Shown piece by piece: positions 32,661 through 41,571 of a stretch of DNA of 64,000 nucleotides. How positions within the stretch are numbered: position 1 is the first letter of the stretch; each line of letters begins with the position of its first letter. The stretch spans positions 186,001 through 250,000 of the forward strand of contig NZ_JADPKA010000066.1 in the NCBI RefSeq assembly GCF_023073715.1, in the 5' to 3' direction. A program made the translations under genes and the position numbers. This DNA comes from Bradyrhizobium sp. 164. GTDB taxonomy: Bacteria > Pseudomonadota > Alphaproteobacteria > Rhizobiales > Xanthobacteraceae. The notes below the pieces were generated by a model. That model saw only the letters and a program-made list of their open reading frames with translations, was not told the DNA's origin and ran no database searches.

Positions 32661-34982
32661 CTACACCGGATCGAACGCCCGGATCGGTGGCAGATTGCCC
32701 GTGAACTTTTCCACCTCGACCGCTGTCAACTGCCCCGTGCAACCTTGCGCCAGGGACGAGGTGCCGATGTCGCGGGTGAGCACGTTCGGATTGCCGTGCA
32801 CGCAGAGCGGCGCGTCGTCCTCGGGATCCATCGGGTCATACCACGCGCCGGTCGGCAGTTGCACCACGCCGGGCGCGATGCCGTCGGTGACGTGAACTGC
32901 GGCAAGGCAGGCGCCGCGGTCGTTGAACAGGCGGATGATATCGCCATCCCTGATGCCGCGCGCATCAGCGTCACGCGGATTCATGCGCGCGACCTCGCGG
33001 CCGCGGTGTTTGGCGGCCAGCGAATGGCCGCCGAAATCGAGCTGGCTATGCAGGCGCGTCACCGGCTGGTTGGCGACGAGGAAGCACGGCGCACCGGGCT
33101 TCGGTGTGTCGGTCTTCTCCAGCCAGACCGGATGACCGGGACAATCCGCATCACCATGGCCTGCGATCTTCGCCGAGAAGATCTCGATGCGGCCGCTCGG
33201 CGTCGGCAAGGCGTGACCTGTGGGATCCTCACGGAAGCGGCGCAGCCTGCCGCCGTCATCGGGCTGCTGCGGCACGATCAGGCTGCCGCGTTGCCAAAAT
33301 TCATCGAAGCTCGGCGCCTCCAGGCCACGCTTGGCCAGCGAGGCGCGGGTCGGCTCATACAGATGCTCGAGCCACTGCCGCGAGCTGCGGCCTTCAGTGA
33401 AAGGTTCGCGCGCACCGAGACGCTCGGCGAGATCGGCGAAGATCTCATAGTCGTCGCGCGAAAGACCAAACGGCTCGGCGATCCGGTGCATGGCGACCAT
33501 GAGGGGATCGTTGGTGGAATAGCCGATGTCCTCGCGCTCCAGCGTCATGGTCGCGGGCAGCACGATGTCGGCATGCCGGGCCGTCGCGGTCCAGCCGAGC
33601 TCGTGCACGACCAGCGTGTCGACTTTCGCAAACGCCTTGCGCAGACGGTTGATGTCCTGGTGGTGATGGAAGGGATTGCCGCCGGCCCAGTAGACGAGGC
33701 GGATGTCCGGATAGGTGCGCGTCTCGCCATTGTAACGGTAGGTAGCGCCCGGGTGGAGCAGCATGTCCGCGATGCGCGCGACCGGAATGAAATCGGCAAC
33801 GCCGTTGCGGCCCTGCCCCAGCGTCGGTCCTGGCACGTCGTTGACGCGGCGGCCGTAATAGCCGATCGCACCTAACGAATAGGCATAGCCACCGCCGGAC
33901 AGACCGATCTGGCCGAGCGCTGCCGCCAGCACCAGCCCCCTCCACACTGGCTGCTCGCCATGTTCGGCGCGCTGCAGCGAATGCGATACGGTGATGAGTG
34001 CGCGCTTTCCGGCGAGCCGGCGCGCCAGCGCGCGGATATTGTCGGCGTCGACGCCGCAGATCGGGGCGGCCCATTCGGCGTGCTTCGCTTGCCCATCGCT
34101 CTCGCCGGTGAGATAGCGCAGGAAGACGGGCCACCCCTCCGTATAGCGATCGAGGAAGGCCTGATCGTGCAAGCCTTCGCTCACCAGCGTGTGGACGATG
34201 CCGAGCATCAGCGCGGTATCGGTGCCGGGCACGCAGCTCAGCCATTCGGCGCCGGCTTCGACCGGAAGATCGTCGCGCAGCGGGCTGACCAGGACGAACT
34301 CGCAGCCGCGCCGGCGTGCCGCTGCCATGGCGCCGCGCTCGACATGCTTGCTGATCGAGCCGCCGGCGACCATGGAATTCTTCAGCGCCATGCCGCCGAA
34401 GGCCAGCACGATCTCGGTGTCAGAGGCGATCTGCTCCCAGGTGACGTTGCGCTTGGTGATATCCTCGTATCCGGCCAGGATCTGCGGCAGCAGCACCGAG
34501 GACGCGCCGGAAGAATAGGTGTTGACCGAGCGCACATAGCCGCCCATCGCGATGTTGAGGAAGCGATGCACCTGGCTCTGGGCGTGATGAAAGCGGCCCG
34601 CGCTCGACCAGCCATAGGAGCCGCCGAACACGGCGCCGGGGCCGTGCGTGTCGCGGACACGCGCCAGCTCGTCACCGAGCAGATCGAGCGCCTTCTCCCA
34701 GCTCACGGAGACAAATTCGTCGCGGCCGCGGCGATCGTCCGGGCCGGGACCGCGCTCGAGCCAGCCGCGGCGGATCGCCGGCTGGGCGATGCGGACCTGA
34801 TGCCGCAGAGCGCCCGGAAAATTGTCGATGATGCCGTTCGGATCGGGATCCCCCGCATAGGCCCTCACCTCGAGCCCGGCCTTGCCTTGACGCGCGGAAA
34901 ACACGCCCCAATGCGAAGTATGCGGCTTGAAGCCGTCGGACAGGTCGAGGCCGGGGTCGGGGAAGCCAATCGTGTCGTCCAT
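32661..34982 (-). CDS. Molybdopterin oxidoreductase, biotin/DMSO/TMAO reductase type (BisC-like)
   Basis: 773 residues, no signal peptide, so probably cytoplasmic like BisC (TorA and DmsA are exported). GSYGWSSAGRFHHAQSQ (121-137) is the conserved tryptophan loop of the DMSO-reductase family, and S157 in NTYSSGAS is the likely molybdenum ligand. The C-terminal molybdopterin domain is complete (NQPVTRLHSQLD, MNPRDADARGI). No iron-sulfur cysteines at the N-terminus, consistent with type III DMSO reductases. Likely reduces an S- or N-oxide, such as biotin or methionine sulfoxide. Confidence 0.88.
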   Translation of the reverse strand: MDDTIGFPDPGLDLSDGFKPHTSHWGVFSARQGKAGLEVRAYAGDPDPNGIIDNFPGALRHQVRIAQPAIRRGWLERGPGPDDRRGRDEFVSVSWEKALDLLGDELARVRDTHGPGAVFGGSYGWSSAGRFHHAQSQVHRFLNIAMGGYVRSVNTYSSGASSVLLPQILAGYEDITKRNVTWEQIASDTEIVLAFGGMALKNSMVAGGSISKHVERGAMAAARRRGCEFVLVSPLRDDLPVEAGAEWLSCVPGTDTALMLGIVHTLVSEGLHDQAFLDRYTEGWPVFLRYLTGESDGQAKHAEWAAPICGVDADNIRALARRLAGKRALITVSHSLQRAEHGEQPVWRGLVLAAALGQIGLSGGGYAYSLGAIGYYGRRVNDVPGPTLGQGRNGVADFIPVARIADMLLHPGATYRYNGETRTYPDIRLVYWAGGNPFHHHQDINRLRKAFAKVDTLVVHELGWTATARHADIVLPATMTLEREDIGYSTNDPLMVAMHRIAEPFGLSRDDYEIFADLAERLGAREPFTEGRSSRQWLEHLYEPTRASLAKRGLEAPSFDEFWQRGSLIVPQQPDDGGRLRRFREDPTGHALPTPSGRIEIFSAKIAGHGDADCPGHPVWLEKTDTPKPGAPCFLVANQPVTRLHSQLDFGGHSLAAKHRGREVARMNPRDADARGIRDGDIIRLFNDRGACLAAVHVTDGIAPGVVQLPTGAWYDPMDPEDDAPLCVHGNPNVLTRDIGTSSLAQGCTGQLTAVEVEKFTGNLPPIRAFDPV

Positions 34983-35182
34983 TAGATCGTCCTTGTTCCG
35001 GTATGTGGTGGCAGTATAGCGATCCGCATCCCGATGTCATCGAGATCCGGGCTGATGCAAACGCCGGGCTCCCGTGTGTGAAGGGCAAGGCATCGAGCGG
35101 AGCACGAGCGCGGCACGGGGCTCGTATTGGTCCTCAACCTGTGCGATATGCGTCCCTCCCCTCAAGCCACAACGGTCTCATC

Positions 35183-35533
35183 ATGATCAAGCGCGTCTCG
35201 CCTTACGAAGGTCTGCTCCACGAAGTGGTCGAGCACAATGGCGTGCTTTACATCGGTGGAATCGTTCCCGAGGACACGAGCCTCGATATGTCGGGCCAGG
35301 CAAACGACGTCCTCCGGCAACTGGCGCAGCTGCTGAAGACCGTCGGATCCGATCTGACCAACATCTTGCAGGTGACCATTTACATGACCGACCTGAAGGA
35401 GAAGGCCGAGTTCAATGCGGCCTGGAAGGCGCACTTTGCAGAAGCTCATCTGCCGGCGCGGGCCGCAATTGGCGTCGCCGATCTCGGCTCGGGCGTCAAG
35501 CTCGAGATGACCGCCATCGCTGCGCGACAATAG
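35183..35533 (+). CDS. RidA-family protein
   Basis: 116 residues from ATG 35183. The compact YjgF/RidA fold is evident: VLYIGGIVPED, DVLRQLAQLLKTVGSDLTNILQVTIYMTD, and PARAAIGVADLGSGVKLEMTAIA. The arginine expected to bind substrate carboxylate in the PARAA segment is present. Archetype RidA removes reactive enamine/imine intermediates, but subfamilies differ. Isolated, divergent from the molybdoenzyme gene. Confidence 0.9.
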   Translation: MIKRVSPYEGLLHEVVEHNGVLYIGGIVPEDTSLDMSGQANDVLRQLAQLLKTVGSDLTNILQVTIYMTDLKEKAEFNAAWKAHFAEAHLPARAAIGVADLGSGVKLEMTAIAARQ

Positions 35534-35839
35534 TGGTGCAGGCCGATCCGCTGTGCGGATTCGCGTGGCGGTCGCAAAGCGCGTCCGCTTCCCTCAGGGA
35601 TTCTGCGCTCGAAGCACACTGATGTAGATCCCTTGCGTTAGAATGGCTGCGGCCGTTGGGGACCTGTGTTGTTTGACTGGGATGATCTCAAGTCCCTGAC
35701 GGCGATGGCCTGTCGCGGCCAGCACGCTCGCGCCCGCAGAATTTCATAACGGCTGCAATACGCTCGCTGCATCACATCTGCCAAGGCTCGGAGCTTTCTT
35801 TGGCTTGGTGGTGCCGGGCGCCGCAAACGCCGCCGGTGG
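35534..35839. other. 306-base region with no gene
   Basis: Lies between the ridA-family gene and the cation efflux gene, which converge. Apart from a weak ATCCG/CGGAT stem near 35548-35562, nothing is seen. Confidence 0.4.
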
Positions 35840-36802
35840 CTAGGACCTCCGGCTCCAGCGTTTCGCCCGAACGGCGTGAAAGCGCGCGTTCGTCTGGGGC
35901 TTGATGAACAGGGCCGCGACGCTCGGATGATGCTTGCGGATTTCACTCTCGAGCGAGATCACGCATTGCTCGATATCGTCGGCGCGCTTCTCGTCGGCGA
36001 ACTCGACGCTGAGGGCGGCGACGATCTCGTCAGGGGATAGTTGTACCGTCAGGAGCCCGTTGGCTTGTAGCACACCCGGCGAGCGCCGCGCGATCTCGAG
36101 GATCGATCGCGCAAGCTCAGGGTGCGCCGGCTCGCCGATCAATAGACTCTTGCTCTCGCGGGCGAGCCCGACGGACGTGATCCCCAGGAGAATCCCGATC
36201 AGGATCGAGCCGACGCCGTCCCACACCGGCTGCGCCAGCCATACCGCCGCCGCCGTTGCCGCGGCCGCAATGACGATACCGACCAGCGCCGCACTGTCCT
36301 CGAGCAGCACCATGAAGGCGGGCGGGTCCTTGCTGCGGACAAAGGCCTGATAGTAGCCAAACCGCGCCGCGTCCGAGCGGAAACGCCGCAGTGCGACCAG
36401 CCACGAGGCGCCCTCGAACAGGAACGACAGCCCGAGCACGATGAAACTGACGATGGGATCCTCGATCGGGTCAGGCGCGACGACATGCACGACGCCCTGA
36501 TAGAGCGAGACGCCCGAACCGAGCGCAAAGATCAGCAGGGCGACGATGAAGCTCCAGAAATACAATTCGCGCCCATAGCCGAGCGGATGGGATTCGTCCG
36601 CTGGACGGCTGGCGCGACGGTAGCCGTAGAGCAGCAGCACCTCATTGGAGGTATCGACCACGGAGTGCACGGCCTCGCTGGTCATCGCCGAGCTTCCCGT
36701 CCATATGGCGGCGCCGATCTTGGTGACCGCGACGAGCAAATTGCCGGCAAGCGCGGCATAGACGGCGGTCTTCGATGATGATGCAGCGGCCATGTTCACC
36801 AA
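35840..36802 (-). CDS. Cation diffusion facilitator (cation efflux) family protein
   Basis: 320 residues. Six membrane segments fit the CDF fold. The metal site in segment 2 reads SEAVHSVVDTSNE and HPLGYGRELYFWS follows, both typical of CDF zinc/iron/manganese exporters. The C-terminal domain is extended and ends in a basic tail. GAGGAGG lies 7 bases before the TTG at 36802 and 16 before the ATG at 36793, so the TTG start is favoured. Metal specificity is not evident. Confidence 0.88.
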   Translation of the reverse strand: MVNMAAASSSKTAVYAALAGNLLVAVTKIGAAIWTGSSAMTSEAVHSVVDTSNEVLLLYGYRRASRPADESHPLGYGRELYFWSFIVALLIFALGSGVSLYQGVVHVVAPDPIEDPIVSFIVLGLSFLFEGASWLVALRRFRSDAARFGYYQAFVRSKDPPAFMVLLEDSAALVGIVIAAAATAAAVWLAQPVWDGVGSILIGILLGITSVGLARESKSLLIGEPAHPELARSILEIARRSPGVLQANGLLTVQLSPDEIVAALSVEFADEKRADDIEQCVISLESEIRKHHPSVAALFIKPQTNARFHAVRAKRWSRRS

Positions 36803-36924
36803 CGCCAGTCCTCCTCTGCAGTCGGCGGCCCCGCCGGTTACGCAAAGGTCAGCGCTTTCGCCGGCAAAGCGGACGGAACCAGACGCCGTTTACGGCGAGC
36901 CGCGAGAGTTGGTGCACTCACGCG

Positions 36925-37707
36925 CTACGATTTTGCCGTGCCCGGCTCGGCCATCTTCCGATGCTGCTTGGCCAGCATCTCGTTCGGCGTGATGTTGGCG
37001 ACCGTCGTCTGGATCTTGTTCTTCAACCCGGTGACGATATCGGCCTCACCCCGCAGCATTGCATCGAAGCCGGCCTTGGCTACGTCGTAAGCGCCATCCT
37101 TCTGCTCGGTGCCGACCTTGGTGTCCATCATTTCGGCCCGGCGGAAGAATTCAGTGTCGGTGGCGCCGGGCATCAGGCAAGTGACGGTGACACCGCTATC
37201 GCGCAGCTCTTCGCGCAGAGCGAAGGAGAACGAGTCAAGAAAAGCCTTGGAGGCGTTGTACACCGCCTGGAAGCTGCCGGGCGTGAAGCCGGCGACCGAG
37301 CCCGTGATGAGAATGCGCCCGGAGTTGCGGCGCAGCATCGCATTGCCGACGCGGTGGATCAGGTCAAGCGTGCCGGTGATGTTGGTGTCGACGACGCGCC
37401 TGATGCGTTGGAAATCCTGATCGAGGAAGGCCCGGCCGAGGCCGATGCCGGCATTCGCCAGCAGCGCGTCGATCGGCCGGTCGGCAATCGCGGCGCAGAG
37501 CTTATCGACACCTTCAGTGGTGGCGAGATCGGTCTCGACCGGCTCCACGCTACCGCCGAGCCTACGCAGGTCGACGGCCACCCGCTCGATCGCGGGCTCG
37601 TCCGCGGCGATGACGAGATTGAAACCTGCCTGGGCGCAGCACCTGGCGAGTTCCAGGCCAATACCGGTTGAGGCGCCGGTGACGACGGCGAGTTGATTGG
37701 CGGGCAT
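36925..37707 (-). CDS. Short-chain dehydrogenase/reductase
   Basis: 260 residues from ATG 37707. The classical SDR layout is complete: TGASTGIG for the cofactor, NAG motif (ANAGIG), catalytic serine in ITGSVAG, and YNASK for the catalytic tyrosine and lysine. The tail has an amphipathic lysine-rich stretch. NAD or NADP preference and substrate are unknown. It faces the zinc alcohol dehydrogenase gene across 165 bases. Confidence 0.9.
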   Translation of the reverse strand: MPANQLAVVTGASTGIGLELARCCAQAGFNLVIAADEPAIERVAVDLRRLGGSVEPVETDLATTEGVDKLCAAIADRPIDALLANAGIGLGRAFLDQDFQRIRRVVDTNITGTLDLIHRVGNAMLRRNSGRILITGSVAGFTPGSFQAVYNASKAFLDSFSFALREELRDSGVTVTCLMPGATDTEFFRRAEMMDTKVGTEQKDGAYDVAKAGFDAMLRGEADIVTGLKNKIQTTVANITPNEMLAKQHRKMAEPGTAKS

Positions 37708-37872
37708 AGGGCATATCCTTGCGGATTGGGATGATGACGCCCAATCGCCCGACCGGCCACCCTGTTCCAATTTCGCCCCAAGCTCGTGCAGTGCGAGGAA
37801 TTTGCGCGTCGCATAGCAACCATCGTTCATTCCTGGACTTAGATGCCACGTGATTGATGGCGGAGGACGGAG

Positions 37873-39048
37873 ATGAAGGCGCTGGTATGGCATGGCAAGG
37901 AGGACATCCGGTGCGACAGCGTCACCGACCCGGAGATCCAAGACCCGCGGGACGCCATCATCAAGGTCACGAGTTGCGCCATCTGTGGTTCGGACCTGCA
38001 CCTCTTCCACAATTTCATCCCAGGCATGCTGCCCGGTGACATCATGGGCCATGAGACCATGGGTGAAGTGGTCGAGGTCGGCTCCGGCGTCGACGGCAAG
38101 CTGAAGAAAGGCGACCGCATCGTCGTGCCGTTCACCATCATTTGCGGCGAATGCGACCAGTGCAAGCGCGGCAATTTCTCGGTCTGCGAGACCACCAACC
38201 GCAAGCGTCATCTGGCTGAGAAGGTGTTCGGTCATTCCTGCGCCGGCCTGTTCGGCTACACGCATCTGACCGGCGGCTATCCCGGCGGGCAGGCGGAGTA
38301 TCTGCGTGTGCCCTATGCCGATGCCACGCACATCAAGGTTCCCGCCGGCATCCCCGACGAGCAGCTGTTGTTCCTCAGCGACATCTTCCCGACCGGCTGG
38401 CAGGCCGCGGTGCAGTGCGACATCGAACCGACCGACACTGTCGCGATCTGGGGCTGCGGCCCGGTCGGGCAGATGGCGATCCGCAGCGCCATCCTGCTCG
38501 GCGCCAACCAGGTGATTGCGATCGATTGCCTGCCCGAGCGGCTCAGCATGGCGGAAGCCGGCGGCGCCACCACGATCAATTTCGAGACCGAGAGCGTGGT
38601 TGAACGGCTGAACGAACTCACCGACGGCAAGGGACCGGAGAAGTGCATCGATTGCGCCGGCATGGAGGCGCATGTGATGGCCTCGCAACCGGACACGCTG
38701 CTCGACCGCGCCAAGCAGATGGTGATGCTGGAGAGCGACCGGCCCCACGTGCTGCGCGAGATGATCTATGTCTGCCGTCCCGGCGGCATCATCTCGGTCG
38801 CGGGCGTCTATAGCGGCTTCTCTGACAAGATGCCGATGGGCGCGTTCATGAACAAGGGGCTGACGATGCGGACCGGCCAGACCCACGTCAATCGCTGGAC
38901 CGACGACCTGCTCCGCCGCATCGAGCAAGGCGAGATCGATCCGTCCTTCGTCATCACCCATACCGTGCCGCTCAGCCAAGGCCCCGAGATGTACCAGGTG
39001 TTTCGCGACAAGCGGGACTCCTGCGTCAAGGTCGTGCTGAAGCCCTGA
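37873..39048 (+). CDS. Zinc-dependent alcohol dehydrogenase (formaldehyde-dehydrogenase-like)
   Basis: 391 residues with GGAGG upstream. Zinc-ADH motifs: catalytic ligands in CAICGSDLHLFHNF and MGHETMG, structural cysteines in CGECDQCKRGNFSVC, and NAD fold IWGCGPVGQMA. The insertion and the segment SDIFPTGWQAAVQ resemble glutathione-independent formaldehyde dehydrogenase and related threonine dehydrogenase-like proteins. Substrate unproven. First gene of a group that continues with the membrane protein (12 bases) and the GH13 enzyme, possibly a stress-response unit. Confidence 0.88.
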   Translation: MKALVWHGKEDIRCDSVTDPEIQDPRDAIIKVTSCAICGSDLHLFHNFIPGMLPGDIMGHETMGEVVEVGSGVDGKLKKGDRIVVPFTIICGECDQCKRGNFSVCETTNRKRHLAEKVFGHSCAGLFGYTHLTGGYPGGQAEYLRVPYADATHIKVPAGIPDEQLLFLSDIFPTGWQAAVQCDIEPTDTVAIWGCGPVGQMAIRSAILLGANQVIAIDCLPERLSMAEAGGATTINFETESVVERLNELTDGKGPEKCIDCAGMEAHVMASQPDTLLDRAKQMVMLESDRPHVLREMIYVCRPGGIISVAGVYSGFSDKMPMGAFMNKGLTMRTGQTHVNRWTDDLLRRIEQGEIDPSFVITHTVPLSQGPEMYQVFRDKRDSCVKVVLKP

Positions 39049-39059
39049 GGAAGTCCGCC

Positions 39060-39602
39060 ATGTTTCACTTCTCCAACATCGTCCGCACCAAGGGTGATCC
39101 GAAAATCCTCGAGGGCGGGCCGAGCCTGAAGCGACCGGAAGACCAGCTCGCCCGCGCGCTCGGCTGGTTCAGTATCGGTCTCGGCGCCGTGGAATTCCTT
39201 GCGCCACGGCGCATCACCGCGACGCTGGGCATGGAAGGCCATGAGACGCTGGTCCGCGCCTTCGGCGTGCGGGAGATCCTTGCCGGGATCATGTCGCTGT
39301 CCGTGGACAAGAACGCCGGCCTCTGGGCCCGCGTCGGCGGCGACGGCCTCGATGCCGCCGCGCTGCTCTCCGGACTGACATCCGACAATCCCAAGAAAAG
39401 CAATATCGCGCTGGCCCTCCTGATGGTCGGGGGCATCGCCATGCTCGACTATCGCGCCGCGCAGGACACCAGGCCGCGGCGGCCGCCGCGCGAAGCAAGG
39501 CGCAAGCTCTATCCGAACCGCAGCGGCTTCCCCAAGGGGCTGGAAAACGCCAGAAGCGGCGCGAAGCAGATCGCCGCGCACCCCATGCCCGAGCGATCCT
39601 GA
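39060..39602 (+). CDS. Conserved-looking membrane protein of unknown function
   Basis: 180 residues starting 11 bases after the alcohol dehydrogenase, with GAGGA upstream. Three hydrophobic helices are likely: about 35-55 (LGWFSIGLGAVEFL), 70-85 (FGVREILAGIMSL) and 112-128 (IALALLMVGGIAML). The last 50 residues are basic and Pro/Arg-rich. The pattern resembles proteins found near cyclase/dehydrase genes in rhizobia; no enzymatic motif is visible. Confidence 0.65.
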   Translation: MFHFSNIVRTKGDPKILEGGPSLKRPEDQLARALGWFSIGLGAVEFLAPRRITATLGMEGHETLVRAFGVREILAGIMSLSVDKNAGLWARVGGDGLDAAALLSGLTSDNPKKSNIALALLMVGGIAMLDYRAAQDTRPRRPPREARRKLYPNRSGFPKGLENARSGAKQIAAHPMPERS

Positions 39603-39643
39603 GCTCGCGCGAGAGACCAACCGTAACGAGGTGAATCGAGGCA

Positions 39644-41242
39644 ATGAACGAATCCCGTGACGAACGCGCGTGGTGGCAATCCGCAGTCGTTTATGAAATC
39701 GCGCCGATCTCGTTCCAGGATTCCAATGGCGACGGCAAAGGCGACCTCGCCGGCTTGATGTCGCGGCTCGACTACCTGAAATGGCTCGGCGTCGATGCGG
39801 TGTGGCTCACGCCGATCTACCGCACCCCCTTTCGCGATTTCGGCTATGATATCTCCGATTATTGTTCAATCGACCCGAGTTTCGGCACGCTCGACGCGTT
39901 CGATCGCCTCCTCAGTGCCCTGCACGCGGAAGACATCCGGGTCATTCTCGACCTTGTCCCCAATCATACCGCCGACGACCATGCCTGGTTCGTCGAGAGC
40001 AGCAGTTCGCGCCACAGCGCGAAATCCGATTGGTACGTCTGGGCCGATCCGGCCGAGAATGGCGGGCCGCCGAACAATTGGCTCAGTCGTTTCGGCGGCA
40101 GCGCCTGGGAATGGTGTGAGGCGCGGCGGCAATATTATTACCACTCCTTCCTGGTCGAGCAGCCCGACCTGAACTGGCGCAATCCGGACGTGAGAGCAGC
40201 GATCGCCGACGTCATACGCTTCTGGCTCGACCGCGGCGTCGACGGCTTTCGCGTCGATGCCAGCGCCGTGCTGATCAAGGACGATCTCTTGCGCGACAAT
40301 CCACCGAACCCGAAAGCCAAGGACAGGCCGCCGCCACAACGCCATACGCTCGTATTTACCGACGACCGGCCGGAGACGATGTCGTGCATCGAATTCATCC
40401 GGGAGGTGATCGATGGCTATCCGGACCGGGTGTTGTGCGGCGAAGTTCAGGGCAAGATCGACCGGATCGGCCACTTCTACGGCAACGATCGACCTCGCCT
40501 GCACCTGCCGCTGAATTTTGCGCTGCTGGACTCGCAATGGGACGCGCTGTCGCTCCAGGCGACCATCGACGCCTATCTCAACGCCATTCCCAAGGGCGCT
40601 TGGCCGGTGTGGGTGATCGGCGGGCATGACAAGCAGCGGATCGCGAGCAAGATCGGTGCGGCGCAGATGCGCGTGCTCGCGATGCTGTTGATGACGCTGC
40701 GTGGAACGCCGTTCTTCTTCATGGGCGACGAGATCGGCCGCAAGCGCGTTCCCATTCCGGCCGATCGCGTTCACGATTCCTTCGAGAAGCTCGTGCCGGG
40801 CTATGGACTTTGCCGCGACCCCGAGCGCGCGCCGATGCGCTGGGATGACGGCGAGAGCGGCGGATTCACCACGGGCAGCCCGTGGCTGCCCCTCGGGCCC
40901 GGCGATGCGCCAAACGTGGCGCAGCAGAGACGGGACGAGCGTTCCCTCCTGGCGCTGTTTCGCGCGCTGATCGCGTTACGGCGCGAGCATGCCTGTCTGC
41001 GCGACGGCAGCCACGCGCCGCTACGCTCGCAAAACGACGTGCTCGCCTTCAAGCGCCTGGCGGGCCCAAGCGAAGTGCTGGTCGCGCTCAACATGGCCGC
41101 CGAGCCGCGAAGATGGCACTGGCAGGGCCGCGGGCGCCTGCTGATGTCGACGCACCTGGACCGGCCGTGCGAAGCATTGCCGGATGCATCGATCCTGCTT
41201 CGGGGCAATGAAGGCGTGATCATCGAGCTCGCGCGGCGATGA
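39644..41242 (+). CDS. GH13 alpha-glucosidase / alpha-amylase family enzyme
   Basis: 532 residues, cytosolic, no signal peptide. The catalytic TIM barrel shows family regions I-IV: DLVPNHT, the nucleophile aspartate in GFRVDAS, the acid/base glutamate in LCGEVQ, and the stabilising aspartate in IGGHDKQRI. In most relatives the last motif is NHD, so the Gly-Gly before HD is a departure. The C-terminal beta domain is short. It likely acts on alpha-1,4 glucosides or trehalose/sucrose-type sugars; the context of stress genes suggests compatible-solute turnover. Confidence 0.9.
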   Translation: MNESRDERAWWQSAVVYEIAPISFQDSNGDGKGDLAGLMSRLDYLKWLGVDAVWLTPIYRTPFRDFGYDISDYCSIDPSFGTLDAFDRLLSALHAEDIRVILDLVPNHTADDHAWFVESSSSRHSAKSDWYVWADPAENGGPPNNWLSRFGGSAWEWCEARRQYYYHSFLVEQPDLNWRNPDVRAAIADVIRFWLDRGVDGFRVDASAVLIKDDLLRDNPPNPKAKDRPPPQRHTLVFTDDRPETMSCIEFIREVIDGYPDRVLCGEVQGKIDRIGHFYGNDRPRLHLPLNFALLDSQWDALSLQATIDAYLNAIPKGAWPVWVIGGHDKQRIASKIGAAQMRVLAMLLMTLRGTPFFFMGDEIGRKRVPIPADRVHDSFEKLVPGYGLCRDPERAPMRWDDGESGGFTTGSPWLPLGPGDAPNVAQQRRDERSLLALFRALIALRREHACLRDGSHAPLRSQNDVLAFKRLAGPSEVLVALNMAAEPRRWHWQGRGRLLMSTHLDRPCEALPDASILLRGNEGVIIELARR

Positions 41243-41391
41243 TCGGAGGAACCATCGGCGCGCCGAGGAGTCTGATCAACGCCTCCGGCATCTCCCCCCG
41301 TGCTGCCGGACGCATTTTGGACGAAACCGCTAGCTCCGGCGCTCATTCCCCCCTTTGGGGCCGGGGCGGCGGCGTGAGCTTGGAGGCTGCA

Positions 41392-41571
41392 ATGGGCAAG
41401 GTGAAGGGTCTTAAGCAGCGGATCGCCGGCAAGGCGAAACAGGCCGTCGGCGAGATCGTCGGGGATCAGGAACTCCACGACGACGGCAAGGCCGAGGCGG
41501 AGCGCGGCCGCGACGAACAGGACAAACCGAGCGAGCTCAATCCGCTGAAGAAGCTCCAGCAGCTGACGTGA
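41392..41571 (+). CDS. CsbD-family stress protein
   Basis: 59 residues from ATG 41392, with TGGAGG just upstream; upstream in-frame codons lack a site. KGLKQRIAGKAKQAVGEIVGD is the CsbD signature, followed by charged residues. CsbD proteins accumulate under general stress in many bacteria but have no known activity. The stop overlaps the start of the next gene as GTGA. Confidence 0.88.
   Translation: MGKVKGLKQRIAGKAKQAVGEIVGDQELHDDGKAEAERGRDEQDKPSELNPLKKLQQLT

Noticed and set aside
31197..33875. 892-codon open frame on the plus strand
   Set aside because: It runs through the MFS gene in another frame and then antisense to the BisC-like gene. Composition is Arg/Ala-rich with no domains; the other two genes have clear family motifs.
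36925..38979. 684-codon open frame on the minus strand
   Set aside because: Only the last 260 codons, from ATG 37707, are the SDR. The first part is antisense to the zinc alcohol dehydrogenase and has no domain.
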